Below are positions 23,494-32,908 of a stretch of DNA of 64,000 nucleotides, piece after piece. Where the stretch lies: assembly GCA_026545225.1 (NCBI GenBank), contig CM048846.1, forward strand, positions 87,747,270-87,811,269. The letters are read 5' to 3'. The notes below the pieces were generated by a model. The model searched no databases and was not told the DNA's origin. It saw only the letters and a list, made by a program, of their open reading frames with translations. Both the position numbers and the translations under genes were made by a program. Origin of the DNA: Cornus controversa. Lineage: Eukaryota > Streptophyta > Magnoliopsida > Cornales > Cornaceae. Position 1 is the stretch's first letter. Each line of letters starts with the position of its first letter.

Positions 23494-25494
23494 TTTAAGT
23501 AAACCTAACTTTCCATGACTACATTTTTCTATATCTGTTTGGTTGAAATTGAAATTGAAATTGAAATTGAAAGTGAAAGTGAAAATAGAAAATGAAATGA
23601 AGAAAGGAAAATCAATTTTCTACCTGCCATGAAAAAAAATCAAAAAATTTGTGAAAAACTACTATCCCTAAAAAAATTTATACCTAACACAAACTCTTTT
23701 ACCACTAAAATTTAGAGAAAATTAAAAATAATTAGAATTCTATATGAATTACATCACTAATTCACAAACTTAATTAACTACAAAAATTTATTTCTAAAAA
23801 ATTTATATGAACCAATAACAAATTCACAAACTTAATAACAACATAAACTCTACTCTCATCTGCACCTTTTTACAATTCATGCATTTCATATTTTTATACT
23901 ATTATTTATTGCGATAAATATATAAAAACATAAGGGTTAATTTAATTTTTGATATTTTTTGTGGCCTAATTACAAATATGTCAAGTTTTAAATAATATAT
24001 AGTCAAAAAGTAATTTATACAAAAAGTATTTACGTATTTAATATTTTTCACTGTTTCTCGGTACACATGACCAAATTAGCCCTCTACGACTCATTGTGTA
24101 CCACTTAATATTTTGTGCAATAAAATTATAACACCATATACAATTAAACTATTACATAAATGTAGTAAAACTTTTATATTCTGCAATAAAAGTTTTAGAT
24201 TGTTACCAAATCTTCCGATGGAATACCCTTACAAAAAATGGTACACTAGTTAATGTTTTGTGCAGTAAAATTATAACATCATATAGTTAATGTATTTACA
24301 TAAATGAAGTAAAACTATTAAATTGTGTAATAAAAGTTTTAGTAAACTACTATGTGAAGGACCTTAAGGGCAATTTGGATCCAAATAGTATAAATTATTG
24401 TATTTATAATTACTTTTTGAAAAAATATTTTTTGACCATATACTGTTTGAAAGTTGGTGTATTGTAATTAGGCCACCAAAAGTTGTCATAAATTAAATTA
24501 AGCCAAAACATTAACCTTCATTGAACAATTATTTTAACTAATTCTATTTCTTCTCCCCCATTCATATCTAGCACAAACTCTTTCATTCCTCACTCTATAT
24601 GAATTCTATATAATAATTAGAATTCTATGTGAACTAAATAATTAATTCACAAACATAATAACAACACAAACTCTACTATCATCCTCACTCTTTTACAATT
24701 AATGCTTAATAATATTAATTTATATAATAATTTCAATTAAAATTATAAATCACTTCTCTCACATGCGTTTTTACTAGTAAGATAAAATGTCTAAATAAAT
24801 TTATATTGGATAAATATTTTTGGTCTTTTTTTAATAAAAAAAATACAAGAATCTAAATAAATAATTTTATAGGACATCTAGAGAGATATAAACTATTATA
24901 ATATTCTTATCAAAAGTTATGCATAACATACATTTTATTTACATAGTCTATTTTTTCTAGTTTTTTGTAGGATGATTTTACGAAAAAATTAGGTGGTTAT
25001 GAAAAAGAAAATCACAATATTTTTCTTTTTCTGATATCCAAAATCTTAAAATGTAACAAAAGAAATAATCATAAAAATCATTTGTTTGACTTTCTTGAGA
25101 AAGTTATACAAACTTGCAATTTTTTGTCTTTTTATCTATCTAAAATAGAATATGTTTATGCATAACTTTTTTTTAAGAATGGTACGAGATTCTCTCTCCA
25201 TGTCCCACAAAATTATTTATTTAAATTTATATATTATTTTTATTTCTTAAAAAAGACCAAACATTCATTTAGTACAAATTAATTTAGATATATTATTTTG
25301 TTTAATAGATATAAGAACAATTTAAGTAAACCATAATATTTTCTTGTTACTTTTATTACTTTCCCATGAGTTTTTTTTTTTTTTTTAAAAATGCATGCTA
25401 ACCAAATGGATATTAAAAAATTGATTATCCTTCCATTCACTTTCTTTCGCTTTTTGCTATTAATTTTTATCTAACCAAACAAACCAAGAGTTTT
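23494..25494. mobile_element. ~2-kb element with ~80-90-bp inverted ends
   Basis: The left end (about 23494-23620: TTTGGTTGAAATTG, then GAAAGTGAAA and GGAAAATCAATTTT) pairs imperfectly with the right end (about 25410-25494: AAAATTGATTATCCTTCC, CACTTTCTTTCGC, AACCAAACAAACC). The left end also has a (GAAATT)n array. Inside, a segment at 23690-23885 recurs at about 24565-24715, flanking a nested smaller element. No transposase is visible. The outer borders are approximate and no target duplication was fixed. Confidence 0.5.
23930..24515. mobile_element. Nested MITE-like element with ~100-bp inverted ends
   Basis: The left arm (23930-24035) contains AGGGTTAATTTAATTT, TGTGGCCTAATTACAA and TATAGTCAAAAAGTAAT. 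The right arm (24410-24515) reads the same order on the opposite strand, with TTGGTGGCCTAATTACAAT and GGTCAAAAAATATT. Between the arms a segment with TTTTGTGCAxTAAAATTATAACA occurs twice in direct orientation (about 24088-24205 and 24235-24345). It is probably a Mutator-like MITE inserted in the larger surrounding element. Confidence 0.6.
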
Positions 25495-26110
25495 ACGGTG
25501 AAATTTAATTGGGTGACCTCGAGTATGAATATTTGTGTATTCATTGCTAATTGTTTTTTTTCAAGCACTCCATAGTCGATTGAACACATAAAATCTTCCG
25601 TTTCACAAACACTAATAAAACATGAGTAAGAGCCTGATTAAAACTATAAAAAATCAAAGCGTAAAAGTAGAACAAAATAACTACTAGTGAAAAGAAAGGA
25701 TACTATGAGAAAATTCTTGTCAATGTTTCCATGAACTTGTTTAAAATTATTTAAAAATATGTTAATGTTGCTTTCTGAAAATATGAAATTAGATAAATTT
25801 TACCTCAATTCTAATTCCAACAGCAACTTCGTACCACTAAACATAATTTGCGAGATTTTTTTTGTAAAAAAAATAAAAATTTGTTTCAAAACTTGCAAAC
25901 AATTCATAATATCAAAAAGTAGCATAGAGATTCTTTGGAGGCAAAGAGAAACTATTTATTGTGATATAATGGTAAATGTGAACTTACTCAAAGAAAAGAT
26001 AAAAAAAAGGAAAAAAGATGGTGGCAAAGGTGATAATAGAGGTTGTTGTGTTTGAGACCTCATTTAAAATTTTTACCTTACTCCTCCAATTGTATCCGGT
26101 CACGAATATA
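25495..26110. other. AT-rich spacer
   Basis: A 98-codon open frame on the plus strand (25759-26055) is lysine- and asparagine-rich and shows no recognisable domain. It is taken as AT-rich noise. Nothing else is seen. Confidence 0.4.
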
Positions 26111-26289
26111 TATATATATGGATAAATATTATTGACACCTCTTGAGGTTTAAGGTATTATCACGTGGCTACAACTTTGTGCAATTTTGTTACTAACATCT
26201 CCTGTCAGAATTTTTAATATTTTAATAAGTGAATTGTCCTGACTGCCCCTGATTATTTAAATATATTTTAATATAAAAATATCAAAATT

Positions 26290-26640
26290 TGTAAATGACT
26301 ACAATGCCCTTCATTCACCAACATACACAAAACACCAACCACCATCTCTCTCATCTCCTCCTCCAACCACCACCGCCACTAACCACAACCACCATCACCA
26401 TTGCCACCAACCACTGCCACCACAGGCGGCAAAACCCCCACCACCACCACCACCACTGTCGAACTTCAATCACATCCTAACCCAAGCAAACTGCCACTAA
26501 CCACAACCACAACCACCACCACTGCCACTAACCTCCACCACCAAAGGCAACAAAATCACCACCACTGTTGAACTCCAATCACAACCACCATCTCCTCCTC
26601 CAACCACTGCCACCAACCATAACCGAGCAAAACCACCATA
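26290..26640. repeat. CCA/ACCACC-rich array, left arm of an inverted pair
   Basis: The array is made of CCACCA-, AACCAC- and CTGCCAC-type words. It shares the landmark CCACxGxxGGCAAAACC with the reverse complement of 27615-27785, so the two arrays form a long internal inverted repeat. Open frames through it give His/Thr/Pro-rich or Val/Gly-rich peptides in every frame. These are read as a by-product of the repeat, not a gene. Confidence 0.7.
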
Positions 26641-26749
26641 TATGTTAAAAGGACATTCTTTGGTAGTGAACAGCGAGGTAAGACCCACTACGGCGGAGCA
26701 ACACCACCATATACTCACCCACGGAAACATATATTATATAAAAAATAAG

Positions 26750-26945
26750 CCTTCTTGGATCCAACGCCCCATTGTTGGAGAAGTCGATCCATAAGAGTGG
26801 CTTTGTCGTGGTCAATGTGCACGATCATCACCACATTTCGAAGCTTGCGGATCCAGTGCACCACTCGGTACGATGAAGGAGGTTGCAGTGAGCGGTGCCG
26901 AGAAAGCCTATGCAAGGGCGGTGGCGCGTGGGATTATATTTGTAT
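26750..26945 (-). pseudogene. Captured fragment of a TypA/BipA-type GTPase gene
   Basis: On the minus strand, KLRNVVMIVHIDHDKATLMD followed by RLLQQWG matches the G1 region of plant organellar TypA/BipA-like elongation GTPases (family form LRNVAVIAHVDHGKTTLMD, RLLRQCG). Just upstream, in another frame, AFSAPLTATSFIVPSGALDP resembles the Ser/Ala-rich N-terminus before the GALDPSRLRN motif. A frame change therefore separates the two parts. The P-loop AHVDHGKTT has decayed to VHIDHDKAT, which would not bind nucleotide normally. Similarity stops just after RLLQQWG, perhaps at an exon end. It lies inside the Mutator-like element and has no rest of the gene. Confidence 0.75.
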
Positions 26946-27339
26946 GTATATATGTATATATATATATATAGAGGGAGAAGGGGGGAGGCAACAAGGATAG
27001 GAAACCTTGGTTCAGCATTCTTCAAAGGCAATGGTCTTCAATGGCGTTGCGATTCAATACCTGCAGCACCGTGCTCAACTCCTTATGCCGTGTCGAATTC
27101 GCCGCCCACATCTAGATATGCCCTTTCTGCTTTCAGTGCAACCACTTCCCCAATTGTATTTTAGGGTTTTGATTATTATTTATTATTGATATTTCTGTCA
27201 CTTTGATTATTATGTAGGTTATATATTATAATATATGTATAGATAGAGAAAAAATAAAATTCTAGTATTTTTCGTGAATTTAAACGTCTGGTTTAATTGA
27301 TGATTTAAAATGATTTTGAATCCTATATAAAGATTGAAA

Positions 27340-27785
27340 CATAAGAAATTAATTTATATGAAATTTTCGTGGATTTAAAGGAGTTTAACAGATCGATTTG
27401 AGGTTTGAAACAGAGCATAGTAAAGGGTTGAACAAGGGCTGGTTCTAGGTTAATTGGAGGAGGAGGTGAACAATATGCATTTGGATAGCCATTAGTAGTG
27501 ATGCTCGAGACGGTGAAGTTCAGCGGTGGTAGCATCGCTTGGGCATGGCCAGATGTGGAGACTGTTGCTTTTATACGGAGGACAGTCACCCACTCTACAC
27601 CTAATCTACACCCAATCTGGTTGAGATTGTGGTGGTGGTTGTGGTTGTGGTTGGTGGCAATTGGCTTGGTGGTGGTGGTGGTTTTGCCTCCTGTGGCAGT
27701 GGTGGTTGATGGTAGTGGTGGTGATGGTTGTGGTTGTGGTTGGTGGCAGTGGTGGTGTGGTTGTGGTTGGTGGCAGTGGTGCTCA
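27340..27785. repeat. GGT-rich right arm and adjoining unique cargo
   Basis: About 27615-27785 is the inverted counterpart of the CCA-rich array at 26290-26640. The adjoining 27340-27600 stretch is less repetitive and has open frames in both directions (for example MLETVKFSGGSIAWAWPDVE on plus). It could be a second captured fragment, but I do not recognise the source. Confidence 0.45.
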
Positions 27786-27978
27786 GCATATATATATATA
27801 CATAATGTAATAACAATGGGAATGTAATAATAAGGCATTTTGGTCCATTAGGTAAGGTTAAATATGTAATTTTAGTATTAAAAAAGGTTTGGTCAAAAGT
27901 CAAAGGGTAACATGGTCTTGTTACCATCAAAAAGTGATTTGACACGGCATACTTTTGGCAGGATGAGGTGTATGTGAT

Positions 27979-28561
27979 TAGGGATGACAATTTGTCCCAC
28001 CCTGTTGGGTACCCACCCCGCTCCGCCCCGTTTAAAATTCGTTTACGGAACCGTTTAAGAAAACGGGGTGAGGATGGGGTAGAGAAAATAACCCGCGTTT
28101 AAATGGGGCGGGGACAGGGGTAAGACCCTACCCCGACGGGTACCCACCCCGTTTAAGTATATATATATATATTTATACTTATATATATATAATATATAGA
28201 GAAAATATTAATAATATATAAAGAAAATATTAATATTATATATATCATACAATTATACAAGTTTATTATATCAATAATGGATGACTCAATATTATCCATT
28301 GTGTTACAAGTACCTAAATGTGTGTTTTTGGTGTATATGTATCAAAATATTAGATTTATTATTATAAAAAAATTTGCATTAAAAAAAATGTATAAACGGG
28401 GCGGGACGGGAAAAGTTAAACGGTTATGGGAATGGGGAAGTCAAAACCCACCTCGCCCCACCCCGTTTATACACGGTTGCGGGGCGGGGACGGGGTGGGA
28501 AAAGTTAAACGGTTTCGGTTATGGGGAAGGCAAAACCCACCCCGCCCCGTTGCCATCCCTA
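27979..28561. mobile_element. Non-autonomous hAT element (583 bp)
   Basis: The ends TAGGGATGACAA and TTGCCATCCCTA are terminal inverted repeats. They are flanked by the perfect 8-bp duplication TATGTGAT (27971-27978 and 28562-28569). The interior is rich in CCCCGCCCCGTT/AACGGGGCGGGG, a common pattern of plant hAT MITEs. It inserted into the Mutator-like element that surrounds it. Two plus-strand frames inside it are repeat artefacts. Confidence 0.88.
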
Positions 28562-28678
28562 TATGTGATATACGACACAAATTTCAGGGGGTGTTAGTGA
28601 CAAAATTACACAAAGTTGTAGTCGTGTGAAAATACTTCAAACTTCAGGGAGTGTCAATGAAGTTTATCCTATATATAT

Positions 28679-29472
28679 CTATATTAAGTTTAAGCACGGT
28701 GTTTGAATCTCCCTCCAAAAGAAAATCACAATCTAACGGTCAAAAATATTTAAAAAATCAATCTTACGATTCAAAATATATATACATATCTACGGTCTAA
28801 AATAACTCTCTTTATTGTTAATTTAACGGCCACGATTCACCTACTACATTCACACCTAAATCCACTTACTCTCACACTCCTAAAATGATTCAGTCTAACA
28901 ATATTTTTTATAGTATCGTAGACATGGACAATATGCTAGTATATATATGTCTGTGTGTGCAAGCATGTATATACAATTGTCATTTTATATATTTTTGAGA
29001 GTTAATAAGCTAATTTTAATTTTTAAATATACAATTGAAAATGAAAAGAAATAAAAGAAAAAGTCCTGTAAAAATTATACACAAAAATTACTATTCGTGG
29101 TAAAACATTTACAAATGAAAGAATTAAGTATGCAGCAATGGTGTGTGAAATACATGCGGCGAGGTGTATGAAACAACTTTTTCATTTGTTATATTTGAAA
29201 CAACTTTTTTTGTGATATGAATAACTTTTTCATATATTATATATGAAAATGACAGAATTCCCGATTGATTTTTTTTTGTTACTGATTGATAATCATATAA
29301 ACATTCTAGAGAAGAGAGGCTCTATTTTTATTTATTATTGATAAAGTTGTTATTAGTCATTATATAAATAGACTGTCATATTTCAAACTATGAACAACAA
29401 ACAAAAATACGAAATATATGACAATATTATCCATTCTTTGAAAATTCTACGGATATGACAAGAAAATATCAA

Positions 29473-29511
<39 letters not shown>

Positions 29512-31650
29512 AATGTGGATATGTATAAAAAACAATATATATATTTTTATGTATAAATTTAAAACAATAATTGCTTGTTATATTATATTTTGTTGTTAAC
29601 ATTTTCTTATAAAAGAATTGTGATAAATAGAGTTTTTATAGATAAATTTTAGACTAATTTAATCATTCTATATATCTCAATACTTATTTTTTAAGAAATT
29701 CTAAAAAAAAATATTAACAATTAGATTTGAAAAAGTTATATTTTAGTATCCAAGACTTCTTAAACTTAATGTGTCTCAAAGTATCTAAGAAGTATGAATA
29801 TGTGATAGAAACATAAAGTAATAATGATAAATAATAATTTCAAATTTTGGATATTCTGGATACATTTACGAACATGCATTTGACTATAATTTAAAGAGTG
29901 TTAGTACCTGAGAGTTTGACACAGATACAATGCGGTACGTTTCACACTTCATAAAATTCAAATAATGTAAATAGGATGAAAATTTTGTGCAACTAAAGCA
30001 TGATGATTTATTTGTCCCAAACTAAACCTCCTTTCTTTGGAACTCATATAGTCATATTTACAAGGAGTATGCATTTTCCCCCAGGCTAGCTAGTATTTGA
30101 AAAATATACTCAAAAAATTATAGATCTACATTGTTAACAGTAAACTTATTTGGAAAATTAATTTACAAAACTAAGGGATATATAATTTAGGATTTTTTTA
30201 ATTGTTTTAAATTATTTTTTTCAAATAGAAAACCTACCTTGGAACATCCAACAAAAGAAAAATAGACAAATAAGTTGAAACTTGAGACAAATAGAGTAGT
30301 AAAAGTAATTGAGTTTCAAGTAGGACTCTTTCAAACTGTTACAGATATTTGATGTAATTTTATGGTATAGTTTATTTTTCTTTTTTGTTTCCTTAATTAA
30401 CTTAACATGATTGGATGAATAATGTGTGGTGTTAGTTAGCTGTGTTATCTACTTGGGTTTGTACTAACATTGGGCCAGGCCAGGTTGGGCTTTTGCTGAG
30501 TCAGCCCAAGCTCAGTCAGAAGAGAGTTGTGTATGAATCTAAAATTGACATTTTTGGGTGACTCATAAATTCATAATATGCCCATCTCTTTCCATGTGAC
30601 TGGCGCATATGTATTAGACGTATTTGGATTGTTGGTGTGCTATACGCATAATGAATTCCATGACGGGTGTAGTGCACCGATAATTCAGATGCTTCCAATG
30701 CACTAAATATCTATCCTTGTTGATAGTGTAATAAAATATATTATATTCACATGTGCAAAGCTTTATTTATGCAAAGTGCTGAAAGAGAGAGGCCAAAGAA
30801 AATTCCATGATATTATTTTATACAAAGAGATTGCTCTATTACTCAAACTCAAATATTCATACAAACTCGTTAGTCTATTAAAAAAGAAAAGGAGAATGTT
30901 AGTCTTTGTATCTAATGATTTTTTCGTTTTCTAATTAAGGGGGAGGATGTGTGATTTGGGAGATATAATCTTAGTGACCATTTATATAAAAATTATCCAT
31001 TATTTCAGCATTACTTGAGTTTGATGCAGCATTTTTGTCAAGAATATATGCAAGGATGTGATGGTTTTAAACGATACTTGTTTCCTTACGTATGAGGAGG
31101 AATTTTCTCCTTACCAACGTGTCATGATATTAATATTGGACCACATTACTAGATTTATTATTAGTTGGACTGACCGAAAGAAATTAGTTTTTTTTCCCTC
31201 CTTTTTTACATATTTTTTAATGTTAGAAAATGACACATGATTAGGGAACGGAGCGAGATATTTTTTTTTTTGGAAGTTGGGGGTACATCTAAGTGTAATT
31301 TATTAACTTTATACATAAAATATAAAAAAAGTTAATGGTCCAGCATGGGGCCGTCGTTGGACATATGACTGGCTCCGTCCATGCTCATGGTTTAATGATA
31401 TCATGAGACATCAGCTTGTAAGGGGAAGTTCCTCCTTGGAAATGAACACATTGCTTGTCCATGCATCCAATGAAGGGCTGGTACTAAAACTGAAAGGAGA
31501 CCAGAAAGTGTTCAAATCCTCGTCCACTTTGCAATATTGGACAAGTTACAACTTACAAGTGACATTTGAAAAGCAAATGAAGCAGCCAAAATAATGTAAC
31601 AGATCCTATTAATGCTATATAACCCATATATCCATTTGAACTGTCAACAA
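28679..31650. other. AT-rich intergenic region
   Basis: The stretch includes an (AT)n tract at about 29477-29507. It otherwise holds short AT-rich frames with no family resemblance. A locally less AT-rich patch at 30440-30720 shows no exon-like reading. I see no gene here. Confidence 0.5.
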
Positions 31651-31655
31651 AGTAC

Positions 31656-31663
31656 TATATATA
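31656..31663 (+). promoter_or_regulatory. TATA box of the lipid-transfer pseudogene
   Basis: TATATATA lies about 85-90 bp upstream of the former start codon, with a short leader between. Position and sequence fit a plant core promoter, so the promoter may still be recognisable although the gene is broken. Confidence 0.5.
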
Positions 31664-31745
31664 CCCCCTTGATCAGCCTCCCTATGACAAGTCATTATAA
31701 AGAGAGAAGCTATTAGAAAAAAACTACTTCAAACTTCAAGGAGAG

Positions 31746-32392
31746 ATGAAGGGGATAGTAATATCAACGATGGTGGTGCTAGCCATGATACAGTTCATGT
31801 CGAAGCCAGGACAGGCCATCACTTGTGGCCAAGTCGACGCGTCTTTGGCCCCTTGCGTGCCTTACCTCACTAATGGTGGTAATCCCACACCAACATGCTG
31901 CAATGGGGTGAAATGAAAAGCATAAAAGGAATGGCCACAACTGCCAGTGGACAAGCGAGCGGCATGTAACTGCGTTAAGCACGCTGCTAAACGCAGCTCA
32001 AGCCCTTCCAGCAAAGTGCAGTGTTCAAATGGATATCCCTATCTCCCGAACCACCAACTGCGATGTGTAAGTAAGCTTTTTTCTTTCTTTTTTTCATATT
32101 TGAATGGAATGACCTCATCACGACAACATCAACACACTGTAAGCTTCTTTCTTCCTTTCATATTACAAAGTATAAGCTTTTTTCTTTCTTTTTTTCATAT
32201 TTGAATGGAATGACCTCATCACGACAACATCAACACACTGTAAGCTTCTTTCTTTCTTTCATATTACAAAGTATCATAAAAAGTATCATTTTCCTATTTG
32301 CATATATGTAGAAAGCTTTTCTATCAGTATTGTTCACCATTACTAGGTTGATTGTTGATGTTCATTCATTTTCTTTTCTTCGCAGCAGCTAA
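31746..32392 (+). pseudogene. Broken type-1 non-specific lipid-transfer protein gene
   Basis: The start [20 protein letters not shown] gives a signal peptide ending near residue 24 (PGQA). It is followed by [17 protein letters not shown] and TCCNGVK, the first four cysteines of the eight-cysteine nsLTP fold. Then TGA (31914-31916) stops the frame after 56 residues. Downstream pieces continue the family in other frames: SIKGMATT, DKRAACNCVKHAAKR and AAQALPAKCSVQMDIPISRT, then TNCDV. At least three frame changes plus a lost stretch between the fifth/sixth and seventh cysteines are needed. The usual intron near the C-terminus is present (donor at 32067, exon 2 from 32386 giving a final Ser and TAA). 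All eight cysteine codons survive, so decay looks fairly young. Intact members bind lipids in the apoplast. Confidence 0.88.
32072..32273. repeat. 101-bp tandem duplication in the nsLTP pseudogene intron
   Basis: TAAGCTTTTTTCTTTC starts at 32072 and again at 32173, and the next ~100 bp match almost perfectly, with one T/C difference near the end. The copies include TTTGAATGGAATGACCTCAT and CAACATCAACACACTGTAAG. It is a recent local duplication. Confidence 0.9.
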
Positions 32393-32462
32393 GGTGGAAG
32401 GCATCACGCAAGAAAATAGAGGAAGGTTTTGGGTGCCAGAATCTTTATCTTATCAAATCAAG

Positions 32463-32511
<49 letters not shown>
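32463..32511. repeat. (TA)n(TG)n microsatellite
   Basis: A compound dinucleotide repeat just after the nsLTP pseudogene: a TA run followed by a TG run. It is useful only as a length-variable marker. Confidence 0.85.
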
Positions 32512-32512
<1 letters not shown>

Positions 32513-32908
32513 TGCTGAAATAATGGCTTTGTTGACGGAGCCTATCTTTGTAATTCAGTAATCTTTATGGAGCTTCTTGTTGTTTTCATCCATTTTCTAT
32601 ATATAAAACCTTTGACGCTTACTGTGGGGCCAATTGGCAATGCCAAACAGGAACGAACCTAGAAATTTATACTTGGGGGCCAAACGAGTAGCAGCAAAAT
32701 AAAATTAAAAAATATGCAAATATAATATAATATATTATTATTTACAAATCACTATATCGATTAACGGTAAATTATATGCTAGTTTCATTTATAACACGCC
32801 CAGTACAGGCATGTATCAAGTTCAAATGGTCGGATGAATTTGATTTCAAGAAATAAATCATCTACCTGCTGCATCCCTTTCAAACCCACTACCCTATTGC
32901 AACGTAAC

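Larger units (their letters stand above)
26120..28669. mobile_element. 2.55-kb Mutator-like element carrying a host gene fragment
   Basis: The left end starts GGATAAATATTATTGACACC and the right end, read on the minus strand, starts GGATAAACTTCATTGACACT. The similarity continues for roughly 100 bp on each side (CTACAACTTTGTGxAATTTTGT, ACTAACAxCxCCTG). The 9-bp TATATATAT flanks both ends (26111-26119, 28670-28678). This fits a Mutator-type 9-bp duplication but is low complexity. Cargo: a decayed TypA/BipA-type GTPase exon (minus, about 26750-26945) and a CCA-rich array (26290-26640) that is inverted as a GGT-rich array at 27615-27785. A hAT element (27979-28561) inserted later. No transposase is seen, so a Pack-MULE-like origin is likely. 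Confidence 0.68.

Noticed and set aside
26295-27990. Long open frames with His/Thr/Pro-rich or Val/Trp/Gly-rich products
   Set aside because: They are translations of the CCA/GGT arrays, open in several frames on both strands. This is expected from the repeat and not from a gene.
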